DNA of 64,000 bases. It comes from JAXHUH01 sp034211175 (lineage in GTDB: Bacteria > Actinomycetota > Acidimicrobiia > Acidimicrobiales > CAIXPF01). Every line of letters starts with the position of its first letter. Position 1 is the stretch's first letter. The notes beneath the pieces were generated by a model, which searched no databases, had not been told where the DNA came from, and worked only from the letters and a program-made list of their open reading frames with translations. Location: assembly GCA_034211175.1 (NCBI GenBank), contig JAXHUH010000240.1, positions 1-64,000 of the forward strand, given 5' to 3'. Positions 41,225-50,784 of the stretch are shown piece after piece. The position numbers were made by a program, and so were the translations under genes.

Positions 41225-43245
41225 GGTGCGTCTCCGGACATGACCAGCGTCGGGTCCGCCGGGGCCGAACGTGGCGGCGCAGGTGCTTCGGTCTGCGGCG
41301 GTGTCGGGCTGTCGTGGGTGCCCTCCGAGTCGGGGCGCCGCCGCTCGTCGATGCGTGCTCGCAGCGAACGCACGAGGCCGGCCATGCCATCGGGGCGGAA
41401 CCCGATGAGCACCAGCAGGAGCGCAGCACCGACGAAGAGGGCGACGTCGTCCTGGCCGCCCCCGCCCCCGTAGACCGTGTTGAAGGTGAACAGCGCGGTC
41501 ATGATCGCGACACCGATCCGGGAACCGATACCGCCGAGCACCACGTACAGCACCACGGTGAACGACAGCAGGAGCGGGAACAGCAGCGAGACGAGGTGGC
41601 CGATCCGGAGCGCGAACAGCGCTCCGGCAACGCCCGCTCCGACCCCGGAAACGGTGAACCCCGCGACGCTCAGGGCGGCCGGCGAGATCCCCCGAGCTGA
41701 TGCTGCTGCTCGGTTGTCGCGCACGGCGACCCATGCCCGCCCGAGCGGCGACCCTTGCAGTCGGCGGTCGGCGAGCCACACGGCGGCCATGATGACGAGT
41801 GCGGCGCCGAGGAACGTCCGGTCGTCGGCGAGGTCGAAGGGGCCGATCGCGGGCCGAGCGAGCTGGAGTCCCGCCCCGCCCTGGGAGAACTCCGGGCGCG
41901 GGAACACAGACACCTCGAGCACCACGGCGAACGACAGCGTCAGGACCGCCAGGTACAGGCCCCGCACGCGCAGTGCCGCCATGCCAAGCACGAAGGCCAC
42001 TGCCGCGGTGCTCACCACGCCGACTCCGAAGGCGAAGAAGAAGGGGAACTCCCAGGTGGTGCTGGCGACGGCGGTCATGAACGCCCCCACACCCATCAAC
42101 CCGCCGTGGGCCAGCGAGAGCTGACCGGTGTTGGCCAGCAGCGTGTTGAGGCTCAGCGCGAGGATCACCATCACCGGGATCAGCGACAGCTTGAAGGCAT
42201 CGATGCCGCTGACCGAGCGCACCAGCACCAAGCCGACCAGCACCATGCCGGCCGCCGGCAGCACCCCTCCGATCAGTCGCACCCGCCACGGTGACGGCGG
42301 TCGAGGAGTGCGAACGAGGCTGTGGAGCTGGACCAGCGACTCACCGCCCTCTGCCGCCACGCCCTCGGGGCCACGGCCGAACAGCCCTTGGGGGCGGAAC
42401 AGCAGCACGCCGAACAAGATGAGGAATACCACCAGCTGGGGCGCACCAGCCGTGCCGCCAGCCCAGTAGCGGGTCAGCGCTTCGGCGAGGCCCACGATCA
42501 ACCCTCCGGCGACCGCTCCAGGAAGGCTGCGCATGCCGCCGAGGATGGCGGCGGTGAATGAACCGGCGAGTGCGTAGGTGAGGAAGCCGGGTCCCACGCG
42601 CTGGCCGACCCATCCGAGGAAGATCGCAGCCAGGGCCGCGAGCGCACCGGCGATGCACCACGTCACCGCTTCCACCACAGGCGGTCGCAGCCCGATCACC
42701 TTGGCTGCGTAGGGGTTGTCTGCGCTGACTCGGACCATGAGGCCGATCGGGGTCCGCTCCACCAGGAGCCACAGGCCGAGGCAGACGACGGCCACGGAGA
42801 CGACGACCGCGATCTGGGTGGGGGTGACAACGGCACCGAAGAGCTCGATGCCGCCACCGGTGAACGGCGCCGCGAACGGTCGGACCGGCCCGCTGTCGCC
42901 GGCGAACAGCCGGACCTCCAGCACGGTCAGCATCAGCAGGGCCGCGATGGTGCCGACCAACGGTGGGAGGCTGCCCTTGGAGCTGCCCTTCCGGAACAGC
43001 ACGGCACGGATTGCGACGCTCACCAGGGCACCGCCGATGACGCCTGCGGGGACGGCGACGGCCCAGGGCAGCTCGAGATCCTGCACCAGCTTGGCCACGA
43101 GGAGCGCACCGAACACGCCGATCTCACCGTGGGCAAAGCTCAAGATCCGTGATGAGTTGTTGATCAGCACCAGTCCGAGGGCGAGCAAGGCGTACGCGGC
43201 GCCGCCGGTGACGCCGACCACCAGGTAGGGCAGCACGTCGCTCAT
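41221..43245 (-). CDS. Fused LivH-LivM ABC permease
   Basis: 674 aa from ATG 43245, chosen for the GAGAGGGG ribosome site just upstream. LivH part: LLALGLVLINNSSRILSFAHGEIGVFGA, SADNPYAAKVIGLRPPVVEAVTWCIAGALAALAAI, GSFTAAILGGMRSLPGAVAGG. LivM part: LSLNTLLANTGQLSLAHGGLMGVGAF, ALRVRGLYLAVLTLSFAV, AWVAVRDNRAAASARGI, LYVVLGGIGSRIGVAIM. The C-terminal ~60 residues are polar and Pro-rich. Works with the LivG-LivF ATPase and the lipoprotein upstream. Confidence 0.93.
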   Translation of the reverse strand: MSDVLPYLVVGVTGGAAYALLALGLVLINNSSRILSFAHGEIGVFGALLVAKLVQDLELPWAVAVPAGVIGGALVSVAIRAVLFRKGSSKGSLPPLVGTIAALLMLTVLEVRLFAGDSGPVRPFAAPFTGGGIELFGAVVTPTQIAVVVSVAVVCLGLWLLVERTPIGLMVRVSADNPYAAKVIGLRPPVVEAVTWCIAGALAALAAIFLGWVGQRVGPGFLTYALAGSFTAAILGGMRSLPGAVAGGLIVGLAEALTRYWAGGTAGAPQLVVFLILFGVLLFRPQGLFGRGPEGVAAEGGESLVQLHSLVRTPRPPSPWRVRLIGGVLPAAGMVLVGLVLVRSVSGIDAFKLSLIPVMVILALSLNTLLANTGQLSLAHGGLMGVGAFMTAVASTTWEFPFFFAFGVGVVSTAAVAFVLGMAALRVRGLYLAVLTLSFAVVLEVSVFPRPEFSQGGAGLQLARPAIGPFDLADDRTFLGAALVIMAAVWLADRRLQGSPLGRAWVAVRDNRAAASARGISPAALSVAGFTVSGVGAGVAGALFALRIGHLVSLLFPLLLSFTVVLYVVLGGIGSRIGVAIMTALFTFNTVYGGGGGQDDVALFVGAALLLVLIGFRPDGMAGLVRSLRARIDERRRPDSEGTHDSPTPPQTEAPAPPRSAPADPTLVMSGDAP

Positions 43246-43276
43246 CGGTTCCCCTCTCCGACACCCGTCGCCCGGT

Positions 43277-44773
43277 TCACCCGCCGAACCCCAGGTGCCA
43301 GGTCGAGTCGATCTCGACGAGCCGGCCGGCGTCGGCGTCGCCCTGCCACAGCACGACGCCCCGGCCGCCGACGTGGCTGCCGTCACGGAAATCCAGCGGG
43401 TTCAGCACCTGGTTGTCGTAGACGAGACCGCCCATGGCGGCGTTGAACGTCGCCACCGTGAGGTTCGGGCCGGTCTGCTCCAGTGCTTCGCGCAGCGCAT
43501 CCGAGATCGCCCACACCAGGATGAGCAGGGGGTCTTCGTCGCCGGGGAACGGCTCGTCCGGATAGGCGGCCTTCCAGTCGGCGCGAGCCTGCTGCTGCAG
43601 GGCGGAGTCGGAGTCGGCAGGGTGGTGGTTGGCAGAGAACGTGATGCAACCGTCGAGGCTCTCTGATCCGAGCGGCGCTTCGATGCCGCACGCCGCCGTG
43701 TTGGCGACGCCCAGCCACTGCGGGCTGTAACCCTGTGAGGTACAGGCGTCGGCAGCCTGGGCCATGACCAACCCCGAAGCCATCATGTAGACGAGCTCGA
43801 CGCCTTCCTGCTGCATCTTGATGCAGGTGGCCTGCAGCTGGGACGGGTTCGGGTCCTTGTCCACGGCGTCGTCGACAGCGATCTCCGCCCCGAGCTCCCG
43901 AGCCCGTGTCACGAACCCCCGGCGCGCGCTCTCGGCGTTGGGCGTGTTCATCCGCAGCATCGCCATCGGCCGGTCCCGGCCGTCGAGCTCGGCCACGGCG
44001 TACTCGGCCAGCAGGGCGCTCATCGGCTCGTACGTCATGGTCAGCGCCCAGTAGTTCGGGTTGCCCAGCAGGCCTTGCTCGACCGTCCCTGCTGACAGGT
44101 AGGGGCGGCCCTGGCCGACCGTGTACTGGCCGCAGGCTGCGATCTGGTCGGCGCCGGCTGCCCCGTAGACGAAGAATACGTCGTGTTGCTCGACCAGGGT
44201 CTTGCATGCCTGGACCGAACCGCTGGGCGTGTACTGGTCGTCGCCGATGAACACCTCCACCTCGCGGCCGTGGATGCCGCCCTCGCGGTTGCGTGCGTCC
44301 CAGTAGGCGTTGACCGCCTCTTCCAGCGGGAGCAAAGAGCTGATGTCCAGGCCGCTGATCGACATCGGCAGGTGCATGCCGACGCGGACGGTGTCTGCGG
44401 TGACGCCAGGCGCGAACCCGTCGGCCGCAACCGCCGACCCGGCGGCGACACCGACCTCTGCGGTCCCGCCCCCGTCGCCTCCAGCCGGCCCTCCGGTGCT
44501 GGCCGGTGGTGTCGCCGTCGTCGCCGCCGCCGTCTTGCTTGGCGTCGGAGCGCCGCCAACCACATCGTCGGTGGGTGCGTCGGCGACCCCGGTGGCGCCG
44601 CCGCCGTCCTCGGCGTACGGGGTGAGGCCGGCGCCCCCGGTGGCGGCGAGCGACTCGGGGTCGACCTTGGACCCGCACGCCGCTGCGACGAGCGCACCGA
44701 CGAGAACCAGGCCCACGAGCCCGACGCGAGATCGCCCGAAGGCATAATGTGCGGTTTCTCGACGCTCGACCAT
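43277..44773 (-). CDS. Branched-chain-amino-acid-type ABC substrate-binding lipoprotein
   Basis: 498 aa, ATG 44773. Lipoprotein signal GLVLVGALVAAACGS with lipobox AAAC, a ~90-residue Gly/Thr/Ala linker, then a Peripla_BP_6 domain: GVTADTVRVGMHLPMSISGLD, YWDARNREGGIHGREVEVFIGDDQYTPS, FFVYGAAGADQIAACGQY, GYSPQWLGVAN. Unlike the binding protein of cluster one it is lipid-anchored. The 31-base gap to the permease and the common strand indicate one operon. Ligand unknown. Confidence 0.92.
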   Translation of the reverse strand: MVERRETAHYAFGRSRVGLVGLVLVGALVAAACGSKVDPESLAATGGAGLTPYAEDGGGATGVADAPTDDVVGGAPTPSKTAAATTATPPASTGGPAGGDGGGTAEVGVAAGSAVAADGFAPGVTADTVRVGMHLPMSISGLDISSLLPLEEAVNAYWDARNREGGIHGREVEVFIGDDQYTPSGSVQACKTLVEQHDVFFVYGAAGADQIAACGQYTVGQGRPYLSAGTVEQGLLGNPNYWALTMTYEPMSALLAEYAVAELDGRDRPMAMLRMNTPNAESARRGFVTRARELGAEIAVDDAVDKDPNPSQLQATCIKMQQEGVELVYMMASGLVMAQAADACTSQGYSPQWLGVANTAACGIEAPLGSESLDGCITFSANHHPADSDSALQQQARADWKAAYPDEPFPGDEDPLLILVWAISDALREALEQTGPNLTVATFNAAMGGLVYDNQVLNPLDFRDGSHVGGRGVVLWQGDADAGRLVEIDSTWHLGFGG

Positions 44774-44872
44774 CGGCCCCCCTCGGTGCGCTGGGAGCGC
44801 AACCGTTCGTCCGTGGTCCTCACTTCGACGGGTGGGCGGGCACTTCCTTCCTTGCTCCAGCCGTCCCGAGGG

Positions 44873-45781
44873 TCACACGCCGAGCGTCTCCGCCGGACGG
44901 GCCTGGTCGAGCAGCTCGGAGACGACCGGGCCGAGCTCGGCGGGCTCCCAGCGGTCCTCCTTGTCTCGCTCGGGTCCCCGCCGCCATCCCTCGGCCACCG
45001 AGATCCGGCCACCGGCCACGTTGAACACCTGTCCGGTCACGCCGGTGGACTCGGCGCTGCCCAGCCACACCACCAAAGGTGAGATGTTCTCCGGTGCATA
45101 CGCGTCGAAGGTGCCGGGCTCCACGTCGCGGGCCGCCTCACCGAAGCCGAGGTTCTCCGTCATGCGGGTCAGCGCCGCCGGGGCGATGGCGTTGACGGTG
45201 ACGCCGTAGCGGCCGAGCTCCTTGGCGGCGATGTTCGTCATCGCCGCGATGCCCGCCTTCGCCGCCCCGTAGTTGAGCTGGCCCGGGTTCCCGTAGAGCC
45301 CCGACCCCGACGACGTGTTGATGATCCGGGCGTCGTTGGATTCGCCGGCCTTGGCCCGTTCCCTCCAGTGGGCCGCCGCCCAGCGCAGCGGGGCGAAGGT
45401 GCCCTTCAGATGGACCTTGATGACGGCGTCCCACTCGTCCTCGGTCATGTTCACGAGCATCCGGTCGCGCAGGATGCCCGCGTTGTTGACGAGCACGTCG
45501 ATGCCGCCGAAGGTGTCGATGGCCGTCTGGATCAGACGTCCGGCGCCATCCCAGTCGGACACGTCGTCGCCGTTGGCCACGGCCTCGCTGCCCATGCCGC
45601 GGATGTCGTCGACCACCTCGCCGGCGGGCCCGCCGGACGAACCGCGACCGTCGACCTCGGCACCGAGGTCGTTGACCACCACCTTGGCCCCCTCGGCGGC
45701 GAAGGCGAGCGCGTGCGCGCGGCCGATGCCCCGTGCCGCACCCGTGATGACGACCACCCGGCCGTCGCAGATTCCACTCAT
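44873..45781 (-). CDS. Short-chain dehydrogenase (MFE-like), second copy
   Basis: 302 aa, ATG 45781. TGAARGIG, NDLGAEVDG, NNAGILRDRMLVNM, INTSSGSGLYGNPGQLNYGAAK with the Tyr-Lys pair. Same sub-group as the SDR at 27,557-28,453 (NDLG, NNAGILRD, YGNxGQxNYxAAK, ~40-residue C-terminal extension) but clearly diverged. Faces an acyl-CoA dehydrogenase 69 bases away, repeating the earlier divergent arrangement. Likely oxidises a 3-hydroxyacyl-CoA. Confidence 0.9.
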   Translation of the reverse strand: MSGICDGRVVVITGAARGIGRAHALAFAAEGAKVVVNDLGAEVDGRGSSGGPAGEVVDDIRGMGSEAVANGDDVSDWDGAGRLIQTAIDTFGGIDVLVNNAGILRDRMLVNMTEDEWDAVIKVHLKGTFAPLRWAAAHWRERAKAGESNDARIINTSSGSGLYGNPGQLNYGAAKAGIAAMTNIAAKELGRYGVTVNAIAPAALTRMTENLGFGEAARDVEPGTFDAYAPENISPLVVWLGSAESTGVTGQVFNVAGGRISVAEGWRRGPERDKEDRWEPAELGPVVSELLDQARPAETLGV

Positions 45782-45850
45782 GAAGATGTTCCCCCTGGTC
45801 TCCGATGGCGTCCGCCGCACCGGCGGCCCTGACGTGACACAGTAGAGGAC

Positions 45851-47128
45851 ATGTCTCATCAGGGGGAGTCTGACGTGGTCGGTGACGTCTATGCCGAGTC
45901 CCGGGCGTGGTTCGAGCAGAACTGGGATCCTGATCTGGCGTTGCGGGAGTGGTGGCAGCGGTTGGCCGATTCCGGTTGGGGATTCCCGACCTGGCCGGAG
46001 GGAACCTACGGCCGCGGATTGTCCGGTGATGCCGCCCGCATGGTGGCCGACGCCCGCCGCGATGCCCGGGTGGCCCCACCCCCGGCCGGTATCGCCCAGA
46101 ACCTGGCCGGTCCGACCATCGTTGCCCACGGCACCCCGGAGCAGCAGGCCCGCTTCCTGCCGGGGATCGTCACCGGTGAGATCTGGTGCCAGCTGTTCTC
46201 CGAACCCGGCGCCGGCTCCGACCTCGCCGGACTCCAGACCCGGGCCGAACGTGACGGCGACGAGTGGGTGGTGAACGGGCAGAAGGTGTGGACCTCGGGT
46301 GCGCACATCGCCCGCTACGGCATCCTGATCGCCCGGACCGATCCGTCGGTCCCCAAGCACGCCGGGCTGACGTACTTCGTCATCGAGATGGACCAACCCG
46401 GCATCGACGTCCGACCCATCCGCGAGATGACCGGGCGGGCCATCTTCAACGAGGTGTTCCTGGCCGACGCCCGGGTGCCGGCGCAGAACCAGATCGGAGG
46501 ACTCGGCGAGGGGTGGGCGGTCGCGTTGACCACGCTGGCCAACGAGCGCACCATGCTCGGTGCCGGGTCCTTCGGCAGCTCCGGGTCGGGCGCGTCCATC
46601 CGCGAGATCGACCTCGACGCGCCGGCCGGGCAGCTGGTGCGGGACGAGCCCCGCCCCGAGGGTCGCAGCCGCGGGGGCGCTGCCGAGCTGATGGCGGCGG
46701 TGCTCGAGCGCTTCGGTGGCTCCGACGACGCGGTGGTGCGCCAGGAGGTCGCCCGGATCCACAGCCTGATCGAGATCGCCCGCTACACCGACCTGCGGGC
46801 CAAGGCTGCCATCGAGCGGGGCGGACGGCCGGGCCCTGAGGTGTCGGTCGGCAAGCTCGCTGCTTCGCACCTGCTCCAGACCATGCGGGAGACGCTGTTC
46901 CGCCTCTGCGGCCCGCACGCCACCCTCTGGGGTGACGACGCCCCGTTCGGCGGGCGGGTCCACGAGGTCGGCCTGTCGAGCTACCTCATCTCCATCGGGG
47001 GCGGGACCGACCAGATCCAGCGCAACATCATCGGCGAGCGGGTGCTCGGCTTGCCCCGCGAGCCGCGAGCCGACAAAGGCGTGCCGTTCCGCGACCTGAC
47101 GATCGGCACCCAGGGTGCCCACCGCTGA
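45851..47128 (+). CDS. Acyl-CoA dehydrogenase, second copy
   Basis: 425 aa from ATG 45851. A GTG at 45875 has the better ribosome site (GGGGGAG six bases upstream), so the true protein may be eight residues shorter, or translation from 45851 may be leaderless. WCQLFSEPGAGSDLAGLQTR, WVVNGQKVWTSGAHIARYG, ISIGGGTDQIQRNIIGERVLGLP are as in the copy at 28,576. The insert before the helical domain is different (EPRPEGRSRGGAAELMAAVLERFGG). Followed 37 bases on by an esterase. Confidence 0.92.
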   Translation: MSHQGESDVVGDVYAESRAWFEQNWDPDLALREWWQRLADSGWGFPTWPEGTYGRGLSGDAARMVADARRDARVAPPPAGIAQNLAGPTIVAHGTPEQQARFLPGIVTGEIWCQLFSEPGAGSDLAGLQTRAERDGDEWVVNGQKVWTSGAHIARYGILIARTDPSVPKHAGLTYFVIEMDQPGIDVRPIREMTGRAIFNEVFLADARVPAQNQIGGLGEGWAVALTTLANERTMLGAGSFGSSGSGASIREIDLDAPAGQLVRDEPRPEGRSRGGAAELMAAVLERFGGSDDAVVRQEVARIHSLIEIARYTDLRAKAAIERGGRPGPEVSVGKLAASHLLQTMRETLFRLCGPHATLWGDDAPFGGRVHEVGLSSYLISIGGGTDQIQRNIIGERVLGLPREPRADKGVPFRDLTIGTQGAHR

Positions 47129-47165
47129 CCGTCTAGCCCACCCCACCAACCCACAGGAGAGATCC

Positions 47166-48059
47166 ATGCGCAGCGAAGCGCTCGAGAACATCGTCGCCAT
47201 GCTTCGGGCCCAGGCCGCCGAGCGCGGCGACGCCGAGATGACCATCGCCGAGTGGCGGGAGGCCTACGACGGCCTCGGAGCGCTGCTCCCCGCGGCCGAT
47301 GGCGTCGGCGTGGAGGCGGTCGACGCCGGTGGCGTCCGGGCCGAGTGGATCGGCACCGGTGACGGCCCGGTGGTGGTCTACGTCCACGGCGGGGGCTACT
47401 GCATCGGCTCGCTGGAGAGCCACCGGCCCATGCTCACCCACCTCGCGTCCGCCGTCGCCGGTCGGGTGCTGGCCGTCGACTACCGGCTGGCCCCTGAACA
47501 CCCCTTTCCGGCCGCCCTCGACGACGCCTGTGCGGCGTACCGCTGGGTCCTCGCCGGCGGCGCCGACCCGGCACGGGTGGTCATCGCCGGCGACTCCGCC
47601 GGGGGAGGCCTCACGCTGGCGACGCTGGTGGCCATGCGCGACGCCGGCGACCCGCTGCCGGCCGCCGGCGTGTGCCTGTCACCGTGGGCGGATCTGACCC
47701 AATCGGGCGCGACCATGTCGGAGAAGGCGGACGTCGATCCCATGGTCCACGCCGAGGACCTGGCCCGCTGGGCGGCGGCCTACGCCGGCTCCGATCACGA
47801 CGCGGGTTCCCCCGGACTCAGCCCGCTGTTCGCCGACCTGTCCGGCCTGCCTCCGCTCCTGGTCGAGGTCGGCACCGCCGAGGTGCTGCTCGACGATGCC
47901 CGTCGCGTGGCCGAGCGGGCCCGCGCCGCAGGTGTGGACGTGACGCTGTTCGAGGGGGAGGATCTCATCCATGTCTGGCACTTCTTCGCCGGCGCCGTAC
48001 CGGAGGCCGACGACGGCATCGCCCGGGTCGCCCGCTTCATCAGCGAGCGGGTGGCCTGA
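47166..48059 (+). CDS. HSL-family (hormone-sensitive lipase-like) esterase
   Basis: 297 aa, ATG 47166 with AGGAGAG upstream. Family signature: HGGGYCIGS oxyanion motif, VDYRLAPEHPFPAALDD, nucleophile GDSAGGG, catalytic Asp region VGTAEVLLDDA and His in LIHVWHFF. Cytoplasmic. HSL-type enzymes hydrolyse short acyl or acyl-alkyl esters; with a Baeyer-Villiger monooxygenase 1.1 kb away, an ester made from a ketone is a plausible substrate. Confidence 0.92.
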   Translation: MRSEALENIVAMLRAQAAERGDAEMTIAEWREAYDGLGALLPAADGVGVEAVDAGGVRAEWIGTGDGPVVVYVHGGGYCIGSLESHRPMLTHLASAVAGRVLAVDYRLAPEHPFPAALDDACAAYRWVLAGGADPARVVIAGDSAGGGLTLATLVAMRDAGDPLPAAGVCLSPWADLTQSGATMSEKADVDPMVHAEDLARWAAAYAGSDHDAGSPGLSPLFADLSGLPPLLVEVGTAEVLLDDARRVAERARAAGVDVTLFEGEDLIHVWHFFAGAVPEADDGIARVARFISERVA

Positions 48060-48090
48060 GCGGCCGCGCCGACCGCTGTTGGGGCTTCGG

Positions 48091-48976
48091 TCAGGCGCGG
48101 CGACGGCCGCGATGGCCGAGCACGGAGGGGGCGGCGGAGAGGTACTCGAGTGCCTGGTCGAGTGAGCCGGGGAGATCGCCGGGGTGGTGGCGGGGCGAGA
48201 AGTACAGGCGGATGTCCCAGAACGCCCGGGCCAGCGAGAACACCTCACCGCGACGGGCGCTGCGCAGGTGGGCACGCCAACTCCACCGTCCCCGCGCGGT
48301 CGGGTCCCGCCGCATCACCTCGCTGGTGAGCAGCGGCCAGCCGAGCAGCACGAGCCCGGCCAGGGGCACCATCGCCGCGGCACGGCGCAGGTACCCCCCG
48401 CCGATGTGGTGGTAGACGTCGTAGGCGACGTGGCGGTGCTCGATCTCTTCGGCGGCGTGCCACAGGAACAGGTGCGCCATCTCCGGGTCCACGTCGATGT
48501 CGGCCCAGGTGTTGTCGGCGAGCACGTACCCGGCCAGCGACGCCGTGAAGTGCTCGGCGGCGGCGGGTGGCGACCATCAGCAGCACGGCCTGCTTGCGCA
48601 ACGGCTCGGGCAGCGAGCGCACCCGGTCGTTCAAGCGCCGCCGGAACGCCTCGAACCACTCGAGCTCGCGGCGGAAGTCGATGCCGTGCTCCTCCATGCG
48701 GGCCACGCAGCGCTCGTGCTCGTTGCCGTGGGTGACCTCCTGGCCGAGGAAGCCGCGGATCTCGGTGCGGATCCGCTCGTCGGTGACGTAGGGCAGGGCG
48801 TTGCGCAGCGAGTCGTTGAAGAACCGCTCACCGGTAGGGAACAGCAGGTTCCCGACGTTGAAGGTGTGCGTGGCCTGGGCGTCGTCGACGAGCCAGTGAG
48901 CCCGAGGGCTCGACAGGTCGAACTCGGTGTGCCGGGGGGCGACCGGTTCGGGCGGGCGGCGGAGCGTGGCGGTCAT
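48091..48976 (-). pseudogene. Predicted metal-dependent hydrolase (PF10118-like), frameshifted
   Basis: ATG 48976 starts a protein with FDLSSPRAHWLVDDAQATHTFNVGNLLFPTGERFF, RGFLGQEVTHGNEHERC and ends in frame at LLMVAT; the neighbouring frame continues AAEHFTASLAGYVLADN, HLFLWHAAEEIEHRHVAYDVYHHIGGGY to 48091. E-V-x-H and E-E-I-E-H are ferritin-like metal ligands. One surplus C in the ACCCGCC stretch near 48568 explains the break; repaired length ~294 aa. Often found near lipid or alkane oxidation genes. Divergent from the monooxygenase across an operator-like palindrome. Confidence 0.78.
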
Positions 48977-49030
48977 CGAAGGCCTCCATCGGGGCAAGAT
49001 GTGCGAACAGGGCAAAACCCTACCCAAACA

Positions 49031-49057
49031 ATGCAACGTCGATGCAACGTTGTATCG
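49031..49057. promoter_or_regulatory. Operator-like palindrome between hydrolase and monooxygenase genes
   Basis: CGATGCAACGTTGTATCG at 49040-49057 is an 18-bp palindrome with 16 matching positions. An extra half-site ATGCAACGT lies at 49031-49039, in phase with 49042-49050. Typical of a TetR-type operator; the regulator at 50,785-51,375 is one candidate. Confidence 0.6.
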
Positions 49058-49136
49058 TCGCCGGTGAGCCACGACACGGCGGGTGTATGCTGTCTCGGGC
49101 GGCTCATGGCCGGTAGGGAACACGAGGGGGGTGCGC

Positions 49137-50756
49137 GTGAGCGCCGAAGATGAGATCGAAGACGTCCACGACATGATCGTGGTCGGAGCCGGGTTCTCCG
49201 GTCTGTACATGGTCCACCAGGCCCGGGAGGAGCTCGGCCTCGACGTCATCGGAGTGGAGGCCGGCGGCGGCCCCGGTGGCACGTGGTACTGGAACCGCTA
49301 TCCCGGAGCCCGGTGCGACTCGGAGAGCTTCTACTACTGCTACACGTTCTCCCAGGTCTTGCTCGACGAGTGGGACTGGTCGTCCCGCTATCCCGAACAG
49401 CCCGAGATCCTGCGCTACCTCGAGTTCGCCGCCGACCGCCTCGACCTGCGTCGCAGCTTCACCTTCGACACCCGGGTCGAGTCGATGACGTGGGACGATG
49501 ACTCGTCCCGTTGGATCGTCCGCACCGACACCGGTCGAAGGCTGGCGGCCACCTACGTCGTGGCCGCCGTCGGTTGCCTCTCGGCGGCCAACGTGCCGTC
49601 CGTGCCCGGCCTCGAGGACTTCGGCGGGGACTGGTTCCACACCGGCCGCTGGCCCCACGAGGGGGTGGACTTCGCCGGCCGCACGGTGGCCCAGATCGGC
49701 ACCGGCTCCACCGGCATTCAGGCTGCGCCGGTGATCGCCCGGCAGGCCGCACACCTCTACGTCTTCCAGCGCACGCCCAACTACACGGTCCCCGCCCGCG
49801 ACCGGCCGATGGATCGCGAGGAGTGGATTCAGATCAAGTCCCGCTATGACGAGGTCGTCCGGGCCACCAAGGAGTCCTTCGCCGGGTTTCCGTACACGCC
49901 GTCACCGCGGTCGGCTCTCGAGCTCGGCGACGAGGAGAGAACGGCGATCTACGAGGCGTTGTGGGAGGAGGGCGGCTTCAAGTTCCTGTGGGGTGGCTTC
50001 TTCGACCTGCTGCTCGACGAGCGCGCCAACGAGACCGCGGCCGAGTTCATCCGCTCCAAGATCCGCGCCATCGTGCACGACCCCGAGGTGGCCGAGAAGC
50101 TGTGCCCGAAGGGCTATCCGTACGGCGCGAAACGGCCGCCGATCGACACCGACTACTACGAGACGTTCAACCGGGACAACGTCACCCTGGTCGACATCTC
50201 CGACGGCGGCATCACCCGCATCACCCCCACGGGCGTCGAGACGCCCGCCGGCCACCACGAGGTGGACACGATCGTGTTCGCCACCGGCTTCGACGCCATG
50301 ACCGGGCCGTTGCTGCGCATGGGCATCACGGGGCGCGACGGGGTCACCCTCGAGGAGAAGTGGGCGGAGGGCCCGGCCACCTATCTGGGGCTGCAGGTGG
50401 CCGGGTTCCCGAACCTGTTCACGATCACCGGACCGGGCAGCCCGTCGGTGCTCACCAACATGCCGACCTCGATCGAACAGCACGTCGAATGGATCGCCCG
50501 GTGCATCGAGGACCTGCGCCGCACCGGCCGCCGGGTCATCGAGCCGACCCCGGAGGCCGAGGTCGCATGGACCGGTCACGTCGCCGAGGCATCGCAGTTC
50601 GGGCTGTTCAACCGCGCCGACTCCTGGTATCTCGGGGCGAACATCCCCGGCAAGAAGCGGGTCTTCATGCCCTACGTGGGCGGACTCGCCAACTACCGGG
50701 CCAAGTGCGATGAGGTCGCGGCTCGCGGTTACGAGGGGTTTCTCGTCTCCCCCTGA
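49137..50756 (+). CDS. Baeyer-Villiger flavin monooxygenase
   Basis: 539 aa from GTG 49137 (GTG 49131 is also possible). FAD site VVGAGFSG at ~16-22, GGTWYWNRYPGARCDSES, the family fingerprint FGGDWFHTGRWP (FxGxxxHxxxW form), NADPH site GTGSTGIQAAP, and IVFATGFDAMTG. This is the class I cyclohexanone/phenylacetone monooxygenase layout at normal length. It inserts oxygen beside a ketone to give an ester or lactone. Esterases at 47,166 and 60,543 and the aldehyde dehydrogenase at 58,961 could process the products. Confidence 0.94.
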   Translation: MSAEDEIEDVHDMIVVGAGFSGLYMVHQAREELGLDVIGVEAGGGPGGTWYWNRYPGARCDSESFYYCYTFSQVLLDEWDWSSRYPEQPEILRYLEFAADRLDLRRSFTFDTRVESMTWDDDSSRWIVRTDTGRRLAATYVVAAVGCLSAANVPSVPGLEDFGGDWFHTGRWPHEGVDFAGRTVAQIGTGSTGIQAAPVIARQAAHLYVFQRTPNYTVPARDRPMDREEWIQIKSRYDEVVRATKESFAGFPYTPSPRSALELGDEERTAIYEALWEEGGFKFLWGGFFDLLLDERANETAAEFIRSKIRAIVHDPEVAEKLCPKGYPYGAKRPPIDTDYYETFNRDNVTLVDISDGGITRITPTGVETPAGHHEVDTIVFATGFDAMTGPLLRMGITGRDGVTLEEKWAEGPATYLGLQVAGFPNLFTITGPGSPSVLTNMPTSIEQHVEWIARCIEDLRRTGRRVIEPTPEAEVAWTGHVAEASQFGLFNRADSWYLGANIPGKKRVFMPYVGGLANYRAKCDEVAARGYEGFLVSP

Positions 50757-50784
50757 GAGGCGCCGTCATTGCACGTCGGCCGCC

